Below, piece by piece: positions 61,052 through 64,000 of a DNA stretch of 64,000 bases. The notes beneath the pieces are model-generated. The model did not search any database. It was not told the DNA's origin and saw only the letters and a list, made by a program, of their open reading frames with translations. Position 1 is the stretch's first letter. Every line of letters begins with the position of its first letter. This DNA is from Leishmania donovani. Taxonomy: Eukaryota; Euglenozoa; Kinetoplastea; Trypanosomatida; Trypanosomatidae. The translations under genes were made by a program, and so were the position numbers. The stretch lies in NCBI RefSeq assembly GCF_000227135.1, contig NC_018248.1:144706-208705 (forward strand). Direction: 5' to 3'.

Positions 61052-62062
61052 TTATGGCGCTCCGGAAGAGACCCCCGCAGCCGCCACGCGAAACTCTGTC
61101 AAGATGCGCTCTATCACCTTCACATCGGCATCTGCCCCCTCTCCGAAAACGGTGTAGTCTGTGGCATCCTTCAAGAAGTGAACAAGATCCGCAGGCGCGT
61201 ACCGCACCACCACCCTCCCCTCATTCAGTAGTTTCTTCACGTGGTGGAAAACGTTGGAGCCAGCGGCAGTCTTCAGCGCAGCGGGGATAGTAGTGTAGAT
61301 GATATCGACCAGCTCGCGAACGGTGAGGCCCTTTTCACTGTCCAGGGCGGCGACTCCGTGCGTGCGCTCACACAGCACCTGGAGAATCTGCTTCTCACGC
61401 GTGTTACGGTGCTGGATGATCTCCTCGATTCGTGCGGTGCCGTCCTCGACGACGGGGCCATGCGCCGGGTAGAGCCGCTTTGGCTTCATCCTCTCGAGCA
61501 CGTGCAAAGAGTTCATGTAGTCCTTGAAGCTGGAAAACACGGACGTCCCAGTGCCCAGGACAGTGTCACTTGTGAAAAGCGCGCGCTCCTCCTGCAAAAA
61601 CGCGCACAGGTGATCGTCGGTGTGGCCGGGCGTGTGAAGCAGTTGAAGCGTGGCGCCCTCTACCTTGACGACCTCAGGTGGAACTTGGCACAAGGCATCC
61701 ACTTCGGTGTGGACGTACTGCGACGGCTGCTTCAGTAACTGCACCTGTGGAAAGAGGCGACGCACCGTCTCCACGCCACCGATGTGGTCCCTGTGCCAGT
61801 GGGTGAGCAGCAGTTTCGAAATGAGAACGGGCCCGCCGAGTCGAGTCGATTCCTCGTCGACCGCCTTCTGCAAAAGGTGGCCGTAGCCCTCCACGCCTTC
61901 GCCGGAGTCGATCAGCAGCCGCTCCTGTCCAGTGCCGACGAGGTACGTGTTGCTTCCCTGCAGCGTCATGTAGCCCGGGTTGAGTCCCATGATGCGCACG
62001 ACGCGGCTTGACAGCGTCGCGATAGGCGGCATGGCGGCCTCGGCGGCAGCTCCAGCGTGCAT
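61052..62062 (-). CDS. LACTB2-like metallo-beta-lactamase-fold protein
   Basis: The product has 336 residues. The zinc-binding motif HWHRDH is at residues 88-93, followed by the HTPGHTDDH, TSDTVLG and YPAHGP motifs that complete the two-metal site. The C-terminal third (VRELVDIIYTTIPAALKTAAGSNVFHHVKKLLNEGRV) is a winged-helix-like domain found in the LACTB2 group. LACTB2 is a mitochondrial endoribonuclease in animals; here the substrate is unknown, and no clear targeting signal is seen at the Ala-rich N-terminus. It could alternatively act on a thioester or nucleotide. The ATG at 62062 is 24 nt after a strong acceptor; MPPIATL ten codons in is an alternative. Confidence 0.9.
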   Translation of the reverse strand: MHAGAAAEAAMPPIATLSSRVVRIMGLNPGYMTLQGSNTYLVGTGQERLLIDSGEGVEGYGHLLQKAVDEESTRLGGPVLISKLLLTHWHRDHIGGVETVRRLFPQVQLLKQPSQYVHTEVDALCQVPPEVVKVEGATLQLLHTPGHTDDHLCAFLQEERALFTSDTVLGTGTSVFSSFKDYMNSLHVLERMKPKRLYPAHGPVVEDGTARIEEIIQHRNTREKQILQVLCERTHGVAALDSEKGLTVRELVDIIYTTIPAALKTAAGSNVFHHVKKLLNEGRVVVRYAPADLVHFLKDATDYTVFGEGADADVKVIERILTEFRVAAAGVSSGAP

Positions 62063-63202
62063 CGTTGGCTGCGGGAGGGTAGACGACTACGAAGAGGTAG
62101 AGGAGGTGAAGGGAGAAGCAAAGGAAAAGCGGAAAGAGAAGAACGACACTTCCGTTGGCAGATACGGCACCGAGGGAAGCCAGCTCGGATAGCAACTGTG
62201 TAACGCGCACGCACACGCACACTCACACACAGACACACACAACAAGAGAAAAAAAGAGGGGAGTGGGGCAGAAAGAACGGCAAGCGAACGATGGAAAACA
62301 AAGCGAGCCAACGCACACGAAGCCGGCGTACGCGGAGAGACGTGTGGCAGCGAAGCGGGGCAGAGGCAGAGGCACAGAATCAGGCGGAGCGACATATGAA
62401 GTGAGGAGGGGGAGGGGGTGGTACAAAAGAACAGCGGAGAGCGGCTCACACACGCCTACACGCAGTCACCAAACGGAGAATACAGTGAGGCCAGAAGAAA
62501 AAAAAAGGAAAAAAAAGAGGCGCGAGTCCACGCACCAAGTCGTCTGAGGAGCACCAGGAAGCGGGCCAACCACAAAAAAAGGCGTCGCAACGAAGGAGGT
62601 GGGGACAGAGGCAGCGAGGCGGGCAAAGCTGGACGAGTACGAAAGCGGCAAGCGCAGGTGAGTGGGTGTGTAGGTCGTTACCCCTGCCGAATATGGTAGT
62701 TACAAGCACTAACTCGAAAAAAAAACAAGAAAAGGGAGGGAAGAGAAAGAGACAAGGTGGAGATCACCATCGAAGGAGGGAGGATGTGCTGCCCTCGAGA
62801 GTTTGGTAGAACGAGAACACCAAGGACACGCGAAAAAAAGAAAAAGACATACACGTGTCGAGCGCAGGCGTGCGCATGCAAGCAAGCAGCAGAAAGAAAG
62901 ATTAACCACTGCCTCAGCATACCTCTGCCCCCTCCCTTCTGGGAGTCCTCACCCCTGGCAGGTTTTGCAGCAACGTTAACGCTTGCGCCTTTCTGTACGA
63001 CCTTGTGAGCAGTGAGTCGCTCCCCTTTTTTCCCGATTTCGCTGCGTCAGCACCTTCAGACAATACGATACCCTTGCTCTGAGCGCTGCTTCGTTGATTG
63101 CCAGCGTCGTCGATTCACGCTTGTGGTGGTGAATCTAACGGTTTCCCGAGTGTGTGCCTTGTGACTCGCAGCCCCCCTCCCCTCCGTACTTCCTTGTTGG
63201 AT
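62063..63202. other. Spacer between the histone deacetylase and metallo-beta-lactamase genes
   Basis: About 1.14 kb, purine-rich plus strand with A runs at 62497-62514 and 62718-62737. It includes the splice tract of the downstream gene. No gene supported. Confidence 0.6.
62087..62088 (-). promoter_or_regulatory. Trans-splice acceptor AG for the metallo-beta-lactamase gene
   Basis: A long minus-strand C/T tract at 62089-62125 ends CTTCGTAG. The UTR is 24 nt. Confidence 0.65.
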
Positions 63203-64000
63203 TTACTGTCGCTTGAAATCTTCGACGGCTGTCGTGCCGTCCTCCACCTGCTTGTCCACTGCTGCTGCTTCGGTGGACGCTTTTTGCAGCCGCGGATGCG
63301 GTTGAATGTGCGGCACGTGGCGGTCGATTTGCTCCGTCATCATCTGGTACGCACGCTGGCAGTGAAGCCCTGGTAAGACGTGATTGCTGCGGTCCTGCGC
63401 GACAATCAGCAGGGGTGAGTCCTGAAAGAGCCACCCGCTCAGCGGCATCTCAGCAACCGGGAGCACCGTGTTCGGCGGTAGTGGGTGACCAGTCAAGATA
63501 CTGGTCTCATACGCCCACAGCTTTGCGACGTTGCGAATCGTGTAGCCGCCGCCACCGAGCGCCAGCATCGGAATACCGAGATCACGCACCGCCTGCACGC
63601 ACTGCCCATGACCAAAAGACGACAGGTTAAGCAAGCCGAGGCGATCACCAGCGAGCGAGTCGGCGCCGCACTGGAGCACAATTACATCTGGTGAGTAGCG
63701 CCGCACGATGGAGTGCAGCGCATGTTCAAATACGCCAAGGTAGTAGAAGTCGGTGATGCCGTCCCATACAGCCAAATTCATGCTGTAGTAGCGTCCACGA
63801 CCGTAGCCGACGTCGCGCGGGTGCCCCGTGCCAGGGAAGAAGCTCTCACCGAATTTGTGCAGTGAGAGTGTAAAGACGCGATCACTCGTGCAGAAGGCCT
63901 CATCCACGCCGTCGCCGTGGTGCATATCGATGTCGACGTACAGAACCCGGTCATGGCACTTCAGAAGCTCGAGAATACCGAGCACGATGTCGTTCACGTA
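63203..64000 (-). CDS. Class I histone deacetylase, C-terminal part (N-terminus outside window)
   Basis: The frame runs off the window edge; the visible part starts [14 protein letters not shown], a segment that in class I deacetylases follows the conserved GFCYVND. The visible active-site residues are all present: the zinc ligands in [10 protein letters not shown] (Asp and His), the later Asp in [12 protein letters not shown], and the transition-state Tyr in GGGGYT. The C-terminal tail is short and ends VEDFKRQ. The enzyme removes acetyl groups from lysines on histones and other proteins; location and targets cannot be judged here. The open frame's first codon in the window is GTG within the protein, not a start. 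Confidence 0.94.
   Translation of the reverse strand, partial: YVNDIVLGILELLKCHDRVLYVDIDMHHGDGVDEAFCTSDRVFTLSLHKFGESFFPGTGHPRDVGYGRGRYYSMNLAVWDGITDFYYLGVFEHALHSIVRRYSPDVIVLQCGADSLAGDRLGLLNLSSFGHGQCVQAVRDLGIPMLALGGGGYTIRNVAKLWAYETSILTGHPLPPNTVLPVAEMPLSGWLFQDSPLLIVAQDRSNHVLPGLHCQRAYQMMTEQIDRHVPHIQPHPRLQKASTEAAAVDKQVEDGTTAVEDFKRQ

Noticed and set aside
1..64000. CRISPR arrays, operons with ribosome binding sites, or phage elements
   Set aside because: None seen; the sequence is eukaryotic and the short TG/CA tandem repeats are microsatellites, not spaced repeats.

Overview
This is nuclear DNA from a trypanosomatid, almost certainly a Leishmania species. The evidence is long one-strand arrays of intron-less genes, high GC, long gene-free spacers rich in TG/CA runs and polypyrimidine tracts, candidate trans-splice AG sites just upstream of the start codons, three SIDER2-type degenerate retroposons, and a tRNA and 5S rRNA gene where two arrays meet. 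From memory, the gene order (VPS35, DNAJ, La, two-lipoyl E2-like protein, Y-family polymerases, phosphoglucomutase, NBP35, class I histone deacetylase) fits Leishmania chromosome 21. That placement is inference.

Layout. Positions 1-18044 are one plus-strand polycistronic unit: a partial unknown gene, VPS35, a coiled-coil protein, a type I DNAJ with a CaaX-like end, a hotdog-fold thioesterase-like protein followed by a decayed hotdog relative, an Ala/Leu-rich protein with a Pro-rich region and acidic tail, and a WD-like protein. Positions 18045-19930 are a convergent strand-switch region holding a truncated SIDER2 copy, a 5S rRNA gene and tRNA-Ser(GCT), both minus strand. Positions 19931-64000 are a minus-strand unit: CFAP70-like, La, the two-lipoyl protein without a catalytic domain, a small Qc-type SNARE, four less familiar proteins (one HMG-box-like, one CID-like, two unknown), a DEAD-box helicase with DEVD in motif II, two tandem Y-family polymerases, phosphoglucomutase, a PPR-like protein, NBP35, a LACTB2-like metallo-beta-lactamase and a class I histone deacetylase cut by the window end.

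The neighbours do not form a pathway. In this lineage arrays are co-transcribed and regulated mainly after transcription, so the 3' UTR elements matter. Near-identical SIDER2 copies lie just downstream of phosphoglucomutase and NBP35.

The most interesting locus is 44.4-50.5 kb. The two polymerase paralogues alternate between near-identical and strongly diverged blocks, the pattern expected of repeated gene conversion, and the assembly is broken there by N gaps and duplicated contig ends. Splice sites, UTR lengths and domain calls are read by eye. No alignment or database search was run.
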